Below the pieces are notes generated by a model. It ran no database searches. It saw nothing but the letters and a program-made list of their open reading frames with translations, and was not told where the DNA came from. The position numbers were made by a program, and so were the translations under genes. Shown here piece after piece: positions 1 to 7,806 of a DNA stretch of 33,992 bases (the first letter of the stretch is position 1; every line of letters starts with the position of its first letter). Source of the DNA: PFJX01 sp964466195 (GTDB lineage Bacteria > Pseudomonadota > Gammaproteobacteria > Burkholderiales > Thiobacillaceae); assembly GCA_964466195.1 (NCBI GenBank), contig CAYXMQ010000033.1, forward strand, positions 1-33,992, in the 5' to 3' direction.

Positions 1-91
1 CCGGCATTATAGGGACCGTTTCATTCCCGTCAAGCTTTTGTTTCAGGTTTTTTACGGCGCCTGTTTAAAGCCTTTCCAGTCATACAGTTAA

Positions 92-1297
92 CTAGTCGAA
101 AGCAATACGTGCAAACCGCCGTTTCCCAACCTGGGCGACGACAGAGCTGCCTTTTTTCATCATCAAGGCCTTGTCCGCCACCTTTTCGCCATCCAGCTTC
201 ACGCCGCCACCGGCAATGGCGCGCATGGCCTCTGATGTACTCGGCACCAAACCCGCCATTTTGAGCGCTTGGGTGATAGGCAGACCCGCTTCAGGCACCG
301 CGAAGCGAAACTCCACCAGATCATCCGGGATGCCGCCTTGGCGAAACCGCGATTCGAAATCTTCAAGCGCCATCCTGGCCGCGTTGCCGTCATGAAAGTG
401 GGTGATGATTTCCTGCGCAAAGAGAACTTTGATATCGCGGGGATTGCGCCCGGCCTCCACTTCCTGCTTCCATTTCCGGATAGCAGATAGAGGCTCAAAT
501 GAGAGCAGCTCTATATAGCGCCACATCAAGTCATCCGAGACCGACATCAGCTTGCCGAACTGCTCCACCGGCGACTCCGTAATGCCAACATAATTACCCA
601 GAGACTTGGACATCTTGTTCACGCCGTCCAACCCTTCAAGCAGCGGCATCGTCAGGATGCACTGCGAAGGCTGGCGGTAATGGCGTTGCAGTTCGCGGCC
701 CATATGCAGATTGAACTTCTGATCCGTGCCCCCCAATTCAAGATCGGACTTGAGCGCGACCGAGTCGTAGCCCTGGATCAACGGGTAGAGAAATTCATGG
801 ATGGCGATCGGCTGCCCCCCCGCGTAGCGCTTGGAAAAGTCGTCGCGCTCCAGCATGCGGGCGACCGTGTGGCTGGCAGCCAGTTTGACCATGTCCGCCG
901 CAGACATCGCCCCCATCCAGCGAGAGTTGAACTCCACCTCGGTCTTTTCCGGGTCGAGTATCTTGTAAACCTGCGCTTGATAGGTGCGCGCGTTCTCTTC
1001 AACCTGCTCGGGCGTCAGTGGCGGGCGTGTTGCGTTCTTTCCGGTCGGATCGCCAATCATGCCGGTGAAGTCACCGATCAAGAATATCGCCTGATGTCCC
1101 AGGTCCTGCAGTTGCCGCATTTTATTGAGCAAGACCGCATGACCCAGATGCAAATCGGGGGCCGTCGGATCAAACCCCGCCTTGACCCGCAAAGGCCGAC
1201 CGGATTTGAGCTTTTCGACCAACTCGGCTTCAACGAGCAAGTCGTCGCAACCGCGCTTGATAATTTCCAGGGATTCTTCGATGGACGGCTTCGTCAT
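92..1297 (-). CDS. tyrS: Tyrosyl-tRNA synthetase
   Basis: Cytoplasmic class I aminoacyl-tRNA synthetase that charges tRNA-Tyr with tyrosine using ATP. The 401-residue length is normal for the family. The HIGH-type signature is seen as HLGH at residues 50-53, the second ATP-binding signature as KMSKS after GLDGVN, and the C-terminal ~60 residues form an S4 RNA-binding domain (GGGVKLDGEKV region). The start is the ATG at 1297; the upstream Shine-Dalgarno is weak. A tRNA-Gly gene lies 115 bp upstream on the same strand, so the two may share transcription. The 91 bases after the stop show no convincing terminator before the window edge. The family is certain; the S4-containing length resembles the TyrZ-like branch, which is inference. 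Confidence 0.98.
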   Translation of the reverse strand: MTKPSIEESLEIIKRGCDDLLVEAELVEKLKSGRPLRVKAGFDPTAPDLHLGHAVLLNKMRQLQDLGHQAIFLIGDFTGMIGDPTGKNATRPPLTPEQVEENARTYQAQVYKILDPEKTEVEFNSRWMGAMSAADMVKLAASHTVARMLERDDFSKRYAGGQPIAIHEFLYPLIQGYDSVALKSDLELGGTDQKFNLHMGRELQRHYRQPSQCILTMPLLEGLDGVNKMSKSLGNYVGITESPVEQFGKLMSVSDDLMWRYIELLSFEPLSAIRKWKQEVEAGRNPRDIKVLFAQEIITHFHDGNAARMALEDFESRFRQGGIPDDLVEFRFAVPEAGLPITQALKMAGLVPSTSEAMRAIAGGGVKLDGEKVADKALMMKKGSSVVAQVGKRRFARIAFD

Positions 1298-1412
1298 TAG
1301 TGTTGGACCTGTCTTTGGGAATACCCAAAACTGCCGAACACGGCCAGGGACAGCCAGACGAGTGCGCCCTTGGCCGAGCGCAGCGCGAATCAGGATACAA
1401 AAGGTAGAAAAC

Positions 1413-1486
1413 TGGAGCGGGTGATGGGAATCGAACCCACGTCTAAAGCTTGGGAAGCTCTCGTTCTACCATTGAACTACACCCGC
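1413..1486 (-). tRNA. tRNA-Gly (anticodon CCC), CCA encoded
   Basis: Reading the minus strand, a 7-bp acceptor stem GCGGGTG/CACCCGC closes a full cloverleaf with a D arm (GTTC/GAAC), an anticodon arm AGAGC/GCTTT around the loop TTCCCAA, and a T arm containing GGTTCGATTCC. The seven-base loop places CCC (plus-strand 1452-1454 as ggg) at positions 34-36, so it reads GGG glycine codons. The discriminator is T and CCA is encoded (1413-1415). The sequence closely resembles the E. coli CCC-anticodon glycine tRNA. Confidence 0.96.
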
Positions 1487-1507
1487 GTTGTAAACTCGCG
1501 GACCAGC

Positions 1508-1535
1508 ATCCTACTTGATTTCGTGGGCACCACAA
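1508..1535 (-). promoter_or_regulatory. Putative sigma-70 promoter of tRNA-Gly
   Basis: On the minus strand TTGTGG (1535-1530) is followed after 16 bp by TAGGAT (1513-1508), about 22 bp before the mature tRNA 5' end. The spacing fits a stable-RNA promoter. It abuts the thiS start codon, so the divergent thiS leader and this promoter share the same few bases. Seen by eye only. Confidence 0.35.
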
Positions 1536-1536
1536 A

Positions 1537-1740
1537 GTGATCACCCTTAGCATCAACGGCCAGCCGCGCCATTTCCCAGCCCCCTTGACGATTTCCGAAC
1601 TGCTGCGCGAACTTGAACTGACCGGCAGACGCGTGGCGGTTGAGCGCAACGGTGAAATCGTGCCCAGAAGCCAGCACGCAGAGGTCAGCCTGCTTGACGC
1701 CGACCAACTGGAGATTGTCGTCGCCGTAGGCGGCGGTTAA
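1537..1740 (+). CDS. thiS: Sulfur carrier protein ThiS
   Basis: Small ubiquitin-like sulfur carrier (67 residues) for the thiazole half of thiamine. Once its C-terminal glycine is adenylated and thiocarboxylated it delivers sulfur to ThiG. The sequence opens with the beta-grasp strand MITLSINGQPRHF, has the internal VAVERNGEIVPRS segment, and ends in VVAVGGG, the flexible glycine tail essential for function. The start is GTG at 1537; no better in-frame start fits the family and the Shine-Dalgarno is weak. It is followed by thiG after 54 bp. No thiF-type activating enzyme or thiE lies nearby, so adenylation must be done by a protein encoded elsewhere. Confidence 0.95.
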   Translation: MITLSINGQPRHFPAPLTISELLRELELTGRRVAVERNGEIVPRSQHAEVSLLDADQLEIVVAVGGG

Positions 1741-1749
1741 CGCATCCCA

Positions 1750-1768
1750 GCCGGCTCATCGAGCCGGC
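1750..1768 (+). other. Intercistronic hairpin between thiS and thiG
   Basis: GCCGGCTC (1750-1757) and GAGCCGGC (1761-1768) form a perfect 8-bp GC-rich stem with a 3-base loop. There is no T-tract after it, so a full terminator is unlikely. It may protect the thiS message end or adjust thiS to thiG ratio; that role is inference. Confidence 0.5.
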
Positions 1769-1794
1769 CCCCTATTCACGCATCCAAGATCGAC

Positions 1795-2577
1795 ATGAAC
1801 TCACTCCTCATTGCTGGACTCTCCTTCGACTCCCGTTTGCTGGTCGGCACCGGAAAATACAAAGATTTTCAGGAAACCCGAGCCGCCATCGACGCGTCGG
1901 GTGCTCAGATCGTCACGGTTGCCATACGCCGCACCAACATCGGCCAGGATCCGAGCCAGCCCAGCTTGCTGGACGTGCTGCCGCCCAAGCAGTTCACCTA
2001 CCTGCCCAACACGGCGGGCTGCTACACGGCGGAAGACGCCATCCGCACGCTTCGGCTGGCGCGCGAACTGCTCGACGGCCACGACTTGGTCAAGCTGGAA
2101 GTGCTGGGCGACCCGCAAAGTCTTTACCCGAATGTGGTCGAAACGCTGAAAGCGGCGCAAGTCCTGGTCAACGACGGTTTTAAAGTCATGGTCTACACCA
2201 GCGACGACCCGATCATAGCCAAACAGCTTGAAGACATCGGCTGCGTTGCCGTCATGCCGCTGGCCTCACTGATCGGTTCCGGCATGGGCATTCTCAACCC
2301 CTGGAACCTGCAAATCATCATCGACCGCCTCAAGGTTCCGGTCATTGTCGACGCTGGCGTCGGCACCGCTTCGGATGCCGCCATTGCGATGGAATTGGGC
2401 TGTGACGCCGTACTTATGAACACCGCTATCGCCCAGGCCGGAAACCCGGTGCTGATGGCCTCCGCGATGAAGAAAGCGGTTGAAGCCGGCCGCGAAGCCT
2501 TTCTGGCCGGGCGCGTGCCGAAGAAGATCTACCAGGCCAGCCCTTCATCGCCGACCTCCGGACTGATCGGCTCTTGA
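1795..2577 (+). CDS. thiG: Thiazole synthase ThiG
   Basis: Cytoplasmic (beta/alpha)8-barrel enzyme, 260 residues, that joins 1-deoxy-D-xylulose 5-phosphate, dehydroglycine and the ThiS thiocarboxylate into the thiazole phosphate of thiamine. Visible features are the N-terminal GLSFDSRLLVGTGKY, the VAIRRTN strand, the VKLEVLGD segment whose Lys100 is the expected Schiff-base lysine, the PLASLIGSGMGI loop, and the phosphate-binding IVDAGVGTASDAAIAMELG and VLMNTAIA segments. Length is normal. The dehydroglycine would come from the ThiO glycine oxidase encoded at 18.2-19.3 kb. It follows thiS and precedes trmB by 51 bp, probably one transcript. Confidence 0.98.
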   Translation: MNSLLIAGLSFDSRLLVGTGKYKDFQETRAAIDASGAQIVTVAIRRTNIGQDPSQPSLLDVLPPKQFTYLPNTAGCYTAEDAIRTLRLARELLDGHDLVKLEVLGDPQSLYPNVVETLKAAQVLVNDGFKVMVYTSDDPIIAKQLEDIGCVAVMPLASLIGSGMGILNPWNLQIIIDRLKVPVIVDAGVGTASDAAIAMELGCDAVLMNTAIAQAGNPVLMASAMKKAVEAGREAFLAGRVPKKIYQASPSSPTSGLIGS

Positions 2578-2628
2578 ACATCCCTCAATTCTTGAACTGG
2601 CGATCGCCGCCAGCACTTCGGATGCGTC

Positions 2629-3321
2629 ATGCCTGAATCCTCTCCGCGCCACACCATCCGCTCCTTTGTCCTGCGCGCCGGCCGCATGGGCTCCGGCCAA
2701 CAAAAAGCGCTGGATGAATTAGGACCGCGTTTCGTATTGCCCTACCAGCCCGGCGAACTCGACCTCAAAACGGTCTTTCTGCGCGAAGGCGACATACCTG
2801 CCAAGACCATCCTTGAAATCGGCTTTGGCATGGGCAGCGCCACCGCCGACATTGCGCAGGCGCACCCGGAAAACAATTATCTCGGCATTGAAGTCCATAC
2901 CCCTGGCGTCGGAGCGCTGCTCAAGCAGATTGGCGAACGCAATCTGACCAACCTGCGCATCGTCCAACACGATGCGGTGGAGGTGCTGCAGCACATGATC
3001 GCGGATACCTGCCTGGATGGCATACACATCTACTTCCCGGACCCCTGGCACAAGTCCCGCCATCACAAACGTCGCCTGATCCAGCCCGGATTTGTCGCGT
3101 TGCTGGCCAAAAAACTCCAAGCCGGCGGCTATCTGCATCTGGCGACGGACTGGGAAAACTACGCCCAGCAAATGCTGCACGTGCTGTCATCCGAGCCGCT
3201 GCTGCGCAATACGACGCAGGCTTATGCCCCGCGCCCCGAATACCGCCCGCTGACCAAATTCGAACAGCGCGGACTGCGCCTTGGCCATGGCGTCTGGGAT
3301 CTCGTTTTTCAGCGTATTTGA
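2629..3321 (+). CDS. trmB: tRNA (guanine-N7-)-methyltransferase
   Basis: S-adenosylmethionine-dependent enzyme that makes 7-methylguanosine at position 46 of tRNAs. The 230-residue protein has the SAM-binding motif EIGFGMGSATADIA, the family signature YFPDPWHKSRHHKRR (substrate and catalytic region), ATDWENYA, and the C-terminal RPLTKFEQRG. An N-terminal arginine-rich segment (RSFVLRAGRMGSGQQKALD) is typical. The ATG at 2629 was chosen because it keeps that segment. The gene follows thiG on the same strand; this thiG-trmB adjacency is frequent in betaproteobacteria (recollection, not searched). A small inverted repeat (2597-2613) lies in the gap. Confidence 0.97.
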   Translation: MPESSPRHTIRSFVLRAGRMGSGQQKALDELGPRFVLPYQPGELDLKTVFLREGDIPAKTILEIGFGMGSATADIAQAHPENNYLGIEVHTPGVGALLKQIGERNLTNLRIVQHDAVEVLQHMIADTCLDGIHIYFPDPWHKSRHHKRRLIQPGFVALLAKKLQAGGYLHLATDWENYAQQMLHVLSSEPLLRNTTQAYAPRPEYRPLTKFEQRGLRLGHGVWDLVFQRI

Positions 3322-3427
3322 CCCGCCCCTCACCGCTCCGGGCGCCCCAAAAAGACCCGCTGCCGCCTCCCGGGCGTGGGGATTCGTCGCTACAATCCGC
3401 CAACCCCTTAATTAATAAGCACAAGCC

Positions 3428-6052
3428 ATGAAAAGCAGCGACATCCGCCGCCAGTTTCTCGACTTTTTCGCCGCCAAAGGCCATACCCCGGTCGCCTCCA
3501 GCCAACTCATTCCCGGTAACGACCCGACCTTGCTGTTCACCAATGCCGGCATGGTCCAGTTCAAGGATGTTTTTCTGGGCCGCGAGTCGCGTCCCTATGT
3601 CCGCGCCGCTTCCAGCCAGCGCTGCGTCCGCGCCGGCGGCAAGCACAACGATCTGGAAAACGTCGGGTACACCGCGCGCCACCACACGTTTTTTGAAATG
3701 TTGGGCAATTTCAGTTTCGGTGACTACTTCAAGCGCGACGCGATCCATTTCGCTTGGGAGTTCCTGACCGTCACGCTCGCCATCCCGAAGGAAAAACTCT
3801 GGGTCACGGTGTATCAGGATGACGACGATGCCTACGCCATCTGGGCGGACGAAATCGGCGTACCGAAGGACCGCATCACTCGCATCGGCGACAAAGGCGG
3901 CCAGAAATACCAGTCCGACAACTTCTGGGCGATGGGCGACACCGGCCCCTGCGGCCCCTGCACGGAAATTTTCTACGATCATGGTCCCGAAGTCGCAGGC
4001 GGCCCGCCCGGCACGCCCGAAGAAGATGGCGACCGTTACATCGAAATCTGGAACAACGTGTTCATGCAGTACAACCGCGACGAACACGGCGTCATGCACC
4101 CGCTGCCGAAGCCTTCGGTCGATACCGGCATGGGCCTGGAGCGCATTTCGGCAGTGATGCAGGGCGTGCATTCCAATTACGACATCGACCTGTTCCAAGC
4201 GCTGATCAAGGCGGCGGCCCGCGAAACCGGCGCCGCCGACCTGACCAATAACTCGCTCAAAGTCATCGCCGACCACATCCGCGCCTGCGCTTTTCTGATC
4301 GTCGACGGCGTCATCCCCGGCAACGAAGGACGCGGTTACGTGCTGCGCCGCGTCATCCGCCGCGCCATCCGCCACGGCTACAAGCTCGGCTGCAAGACAC
4401 CGTTCTTCCACAAACTGGTGGCCGATCTCGCCGCCGTCATGGGCGAGGCCTATCCGGAACTCGTTGCCGCGCAGGATCGAGTCGCTGCCGTTTTGAAGCA
4501 AGAAGAAGAGCGCTTCGCGGAAACCCTGGAAAACGGCATGGGTGTGCTGGAATCCGCGATGGCGTCCGAGGACAAGATGCTGGATGGTGAAACCGTGTTC
4601 AAGCTGTATGACACCTACGGCTTCCCGCTCGACCTGACTGCCGACATCGCCCGCGAACGCAGCATCACCGTCGATTTCGCCGGCTTCGAACATGCCATGC
4701 AAATGCAGCGCGAACGCGCCCGTGCCGCCTCCAAATTCAGCATGGGCAAAGGTCTCGCCTTCGACGGCGAAAAAACCGAGTTCGTCGGTTATGACAGCCT
4801 TGAGCAGGAAGCCCGCATCGTCGCGTTGTACAAAGAAGGTGCACAGGTCAACGAAATCACCGCCGGCGACGAAGCCGTGATGGTGCTCGATCGCACCCCG
4901 TTTTATGCCGAATCCGGCGGCCAAGCCGGCGACAGCGGCGAAATCGCCAGCGGCCATGGCAGCTTCAGCGTGGAAGACACGCAAAAGATCCAGGCCGAGG
5001 TGTTCGGCCACAAAGGTCGGCTGGCCACTGGCAAGCTGACTGTGGGCGAATCCGTCAACGCCCAGGTTGATGCCGAATCCCGCCAGCGCGCCGCCTACAA
5101 CCACTCCGCCACGCATCTGATGCACGCGGCCCTGCGCGCCGTGCTCGGCTCGCACGTCACTCAAAAAGGCTCCCTGGTGAATGCGGAACGCACCCGCTTC
5201 GACTTCGCCCACCCGCAGCCGGTTACCGCTGCGGAAATCCGCCGCATCGAAGATCTGGTCAATGCCGAGATCCGCCGCAACAACCGGGTTGAAACCCGAT
5301 TGATGAAACACGAAGAGGCCATCAAGGCCGGTGCAATGGCGCTGTTCGGCGAAAAATACGGCGACGAAGTTCGCGTAGTCGGCATGGGTGAGTTTTCCAC
5401 CGAATTGTGCGGCGGCACCCACGTCAAGCGCACCGGCGACATCGGTTTGTTCAAGGTCGTCGCAGAAGGCGGCGTGGCCGCCGGCGTGCGCCGTATCGAA
5501 GCGGTCACCGGCCCTGGCGCCCTGGCCTACGCGCAGGAACAGGAAGCGACCCTGCGCGATGTCGCCGATCTGGTGCGTGCACAACCCCAGGAAGTGACTG
5601 CACGTCTGGCCCAGATTCAAGATCAGGTAAAAACTTTGGAAAAGGAACTGGCGCGTTACAAATCGAAAATGGCCTCCAGCCAGGGCGACGATCTGGCCGC
5701 CCAGGCGATAGAAATCGGCGGCGTCAAAATATTGGCGACGGCAATCGAAGGCGCGGACGCTAAAGCTTTGCGCGAACTGGCCGATAAGTTGCGCGACAAG
5801 CTCAAGTCCTGTGCCTTGGTGCTTGGGAGTGTGGTCGACGGCAAGGTCGCCCTGATCGCCGCCGTAACGCCGGATGCGATCGACAAGGTCAAGGCGGGTG
5901 AACTGGTTAATTTCGTCGCCGCGCAAGTGGGTGGCAAAGGCGGCGGCAAACCCGATCTCGCCCAAGCGGGCGGCACCGAACCGGACAAGCTCCCTGCCGC
6001 CTTGCTGGGCGTAGCAGATTGGGTACGCGGTAAATTCACGAGTGAGGGCTAA
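3428..6052 (+). CDS. alaS: Alanyl-tRNA synthetase
   Basis: Class II aminoacyl-tRNA synthetase, 874 residues, full length. It charges tRNA-Ala and clears mischarged serine or glycine through its editing domain. The N-terminal catalytic core starts with IRRQFLDFFAAKGHTPVASS and has class II motif sequences around RAASSQRCVRAGGKHNDLENVG. The editing domain shows the zinc-type pair His559/His563 (HSATH) and Cys661/His665 (CGGTH). A C-Ala region with coiled-coil character (VKTLEKELARYKSKM) and the glycine-rich GGKGGGKPDLAQAGG tail complete it. No obvious Shine-Dalgarno precedes the ATG; TACAAT at 3391-3396 could be a -10 element. The next gene begins 5 bp after the stop. Confidence 0.98.
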   Translation: MKSSDIRRQFLDFFAAKGHTPVASSQLIPGNDPTLLFTNAGMVQFKDVFLGRESRPYVRAASSQRCVRAGGKHNDLENVGYTARHHTFFEMLGNFSFGDYFKRDAIHFAWEFLTVTLAIPKEKLWVTVYQDDDDAYAIWADEIGVPKDRITRIGDKGGQKYQSDNFWAMGDTGPCGPCTEIFYDHGPEVAGGPPGTPEEDGDRYIEIWNNVFMQYNRDEHGVMHPLPKPSVDTGMGLERISAVMQGVHSNYDIDLFQALIKAAARETGAADLTNNSLKVIADHIRACAFLIVDGVIPGNEGRGYVLRRVIRRAIRHGYKLGCKTPFFHKLVADLAAVMGEAYPELVAAQDRVAAVLKQEEERFAETLENGMGVLESAMASEDKMLDGETVFKLYDTYGFPLDLTADIARERSITVDFAGFEHAMQMQRERARAASKFSMGKGLAFDGEKTEFVGYDSLEQEARIVALYKEGAQVNEITAGDEAVMVLDRTPFYAESGGQAGDSGEIASGHGSFSVEDTQKIQAEVFGHKGRLATGKLTVGESVNAQVDAESRQRAAYNHSATHLMHAALRAVLGSHVTQKGSLVNAERTRFDFAHPQPVTAAEIRRIEDLVNAEIRRNNRVETRLMKHEEAIKAGAMALFGEKYGDEVRVVGMGEFSTELCGGTHVKRTGDIGLFKVVAEGGVAAGVRRIEAVTGPGALAYAQEQEATLRDVADLVRAQPQEVTARLAQIQDQVKTLEKELARYKSKMASSQGDDLAAQAIEIGGVKILATAIEGADAKALRELADKLRDKLKSCALVLGSVVDGKVALIAAVTPDAIDKVKAGELVNFVAAQVGGKGGGKPDLAQAGGTEPDKLPAALLGVADWVRGKFTSEG

Positions 6053-6057
6053 GACCT

Positions 6058-7719
6058 ATGTTCGGGTTCTTCAAACGCAAGAAGAACGATGAGGATCCGC
6101 TTAGCGACCTGAAGACGGTCTCTCGGTGGATGCAGGAATTGCCTGCGGGTGATATCTACACGGCGCAGGAACAGGTTGTTCAAAGTCTGATTCAGTTCAA
6201 CCATGCCGGCCTGCCGATGTCGAAAGAGCGTCTCCAGGTTCTCATGCATCTGGACAATCAGGCGCGCGACATGCAGTACTCGCTGTGCGTGCAGTATCTG
6301 CGCAACCCGCGCATGTCCAAGGTCATTGAATCGCGGCTGTGGACCGCCATCCATGCGTTCTACTGGGAAATCACCCGCGGCTACCACGCCTTCATCATGG
6401 ACTTCGTCGGCAACCCCGGCGGCAGCAAGATTCAACCGACGATTCCGCAAATTGCCAGCCGCGCAATACGCGGTTTTTCCGACATCTTCAAATGGCGCTA
6501 TTTCCGCTACGAAAAGGTCGATGACAAGCTCTGGTCACGTCTAAACAACCTCTATCGCATGACCGAGTTCGACGGCTTCCAGGGCACGCGCATGAAGCTG
6601 TATGCCTCCGACTCGAAACCTTCGAGTTGTATGGAAGAGTACGTGCGTGCGCTGTTGCTCTCACCGCTTGGGGCTGGCAGCCTGGTGCCCAAGCAGATTG
6701 AAATGGTCGACCACTGGCTGGAAAACTGGGCGGACAAGACTCAGCTTGAGTCCGACTACGATGCAAGCCGCCATTTTTTCTATGTTGATACCGCCAAGGG
6801 CCTGCCGCTCAAGCGCATCCGCCCCAATTTGGACATGGAAGCCAGCTTCCGCTTCATCGACACGACTCGCCTGCAAGAACACATTCAACAAACGGAACGC
6901 GCGCTGAAATCCGGAGCGCTGCCGCCCAGTCTCGGTTTGGGTGAAGATTTCCGTCTGCCCGATGGATATGACCTGCTCAGCCACGTCGCCAACGAATGGG
7001 CGCCGACCAGCGAGCGTGAACGCCGCGTCAACAACCGCGCCCCCGCGCAAGGACGCTGCGAGGTCGTGCGCGATCTGGCCACCATCTGCAAACGCCTCGA
7101 AGCCGAATTGGAAATCAGCAGCGGCACGGCACCCGGCCAGCAGCTCAGCATGGAAGAGATTCTCGACATCAAGCTTTACGGCTTCGTCACCGAACGCACC
7201 AAATCCTCGACCGCCCAGCGCGGCCAGGGCAGTCGTGACCTGAACAGCGAGCACTGGCCGTTGCTCGACCGCAGCGACTCCGGCCTCGGCGTCATGTTGA
7301 AGGGCGAGGAAAGCGAATGGGTCAAAGTCGGCAAATTACTCGCGATCCGACTGGACCCCACCCACCCTTGGCTGGTTGGCGTCATTCGCCGCATCACCCG
7401 CATGCACGACGACATGCGCAAGATCGGCGTGCAGACCCTGAGCAGCGAGCCCATCATGGTCCAATTGGAAATGCATGAGATTTCGGCCGGACTGAGCTAT
7501 TCCGTCGAAGACAGCCATATCCAACCGCAAACCGTTAGCCAGGCTCTCGTCTTTCCGAATCTGCAGGATGGCAACGTGATCATCATGGAAAGCGCGCGCT
7601 ACGCGCATGGTCGTCAATACAAGATGCGCGACCAAAGCGGTGTGCGCCTGATTCGGCTTGATTCAGTCCGCGACAAGGGAGACGGCTGGCTGATGGCAAC
7701 CTACATCCAATCCGCCTGA
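6058..7719 (+). CDS. Unknown protein with C-terminal PilZ-like motif
   Basis: A 553-residue cytoplasmic protein with no signal peptide or membrane segment. I do not recognise a named gene. The first ~300 residues look mainly helical. The C-terminal ~150 residues resemble a divergent PilZ (cyclic-di-GMP receptor) barrel: the sequence LLDRSDSGLGVML contains a D-x-S-x-x-G pattern (Asp404, Ser406, Gly409) followed by alternating hydrophobic strands. The arginine motif that normally precedes it is not exact (the arginines in AQRGQGSR are spaced differently), so ligand binding is uncertain. It starts 5 bp after alaS with a GAGTGAGGG Shine-Dalgarno inside the alaS end, and is followed after 87 bp by a sigma-54 response regulator and a pilus/secretion cluster. 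Role in cyclic-di-GMP control of that machine is inference. Confidence 0.6.
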   Translation: MFGFFKRKKNDEDPLSDLKTVSRWMQELPAGDIYTAQEQVVQSLIQFNHAGLPMSKERLQVLMHLDNQARDMQYSLCVQYLRNPRMSKVIESRLWTAIHAFYWEITRGYHAFIMDFVGNPGGSKIQPTIPQIASRAIRGFSDIFKWRYFRYEKVDDKLWSRLNNLYRMTEFDGFQGTRMKLYASDSKPSSCMEEYVRALLLSPLGAGSLVPKQIEMVDHWLENWADKTQLESDYDASRHFFYVDTAKGLPLKRIRPNLDMEASFRFIDTTRLQEHIQQTERALKSGALPPSLGLGEDFRLPDGYDLLSHVANEWAPTSERERRVNNRAPAQGRCEVVRDLATICKRLEAELEISSGTAPGQQLSMEEILDIKLYGFVTERTKSSTAQRGQGSRDLNSEHWPLLDRSDSGLGVMLKGEESEWVKVGKLLAIRLDPTHPWLVGVIRRITRMHDDMRKIGVQTLSSEPIMVQLEMHEISAGLSYSVEDSHIQPQTVSQALVFPNLQDGNVIIMESARYAHGRQYKMRDQSGVRLIRLDSVRDKGDGWLMATYIQSA

Positions 7720-7806
7720 TTACACGCCCGACAACCTGTCGGCACGGCACGCTGCAGGCAAACACGAGTTCAGCTCAATGGCACGGCAGCATGAAGGAAA
7801 ACCCGC

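Noticed and set aside
2921..5965. A 1014-codon open frame on the minus strand, antisense to trmB and alaS
   Set aside because: It mirrors the high-GC codon pattern of alaS, has low-complexity composition (Ala, Gly, Asp, Val, Phe), no family motif and no start signal; alaS on the other strand is certain.
7739..7794. Sigma-54-like -24 elements (CGGCACG at 7739 region and TGGCACG at 7779-7785) before the response regulator
   Set aside because: The required -12 GC dinucleotide is off by one base in the first and missing in the second; spacing in these promoters is strict.
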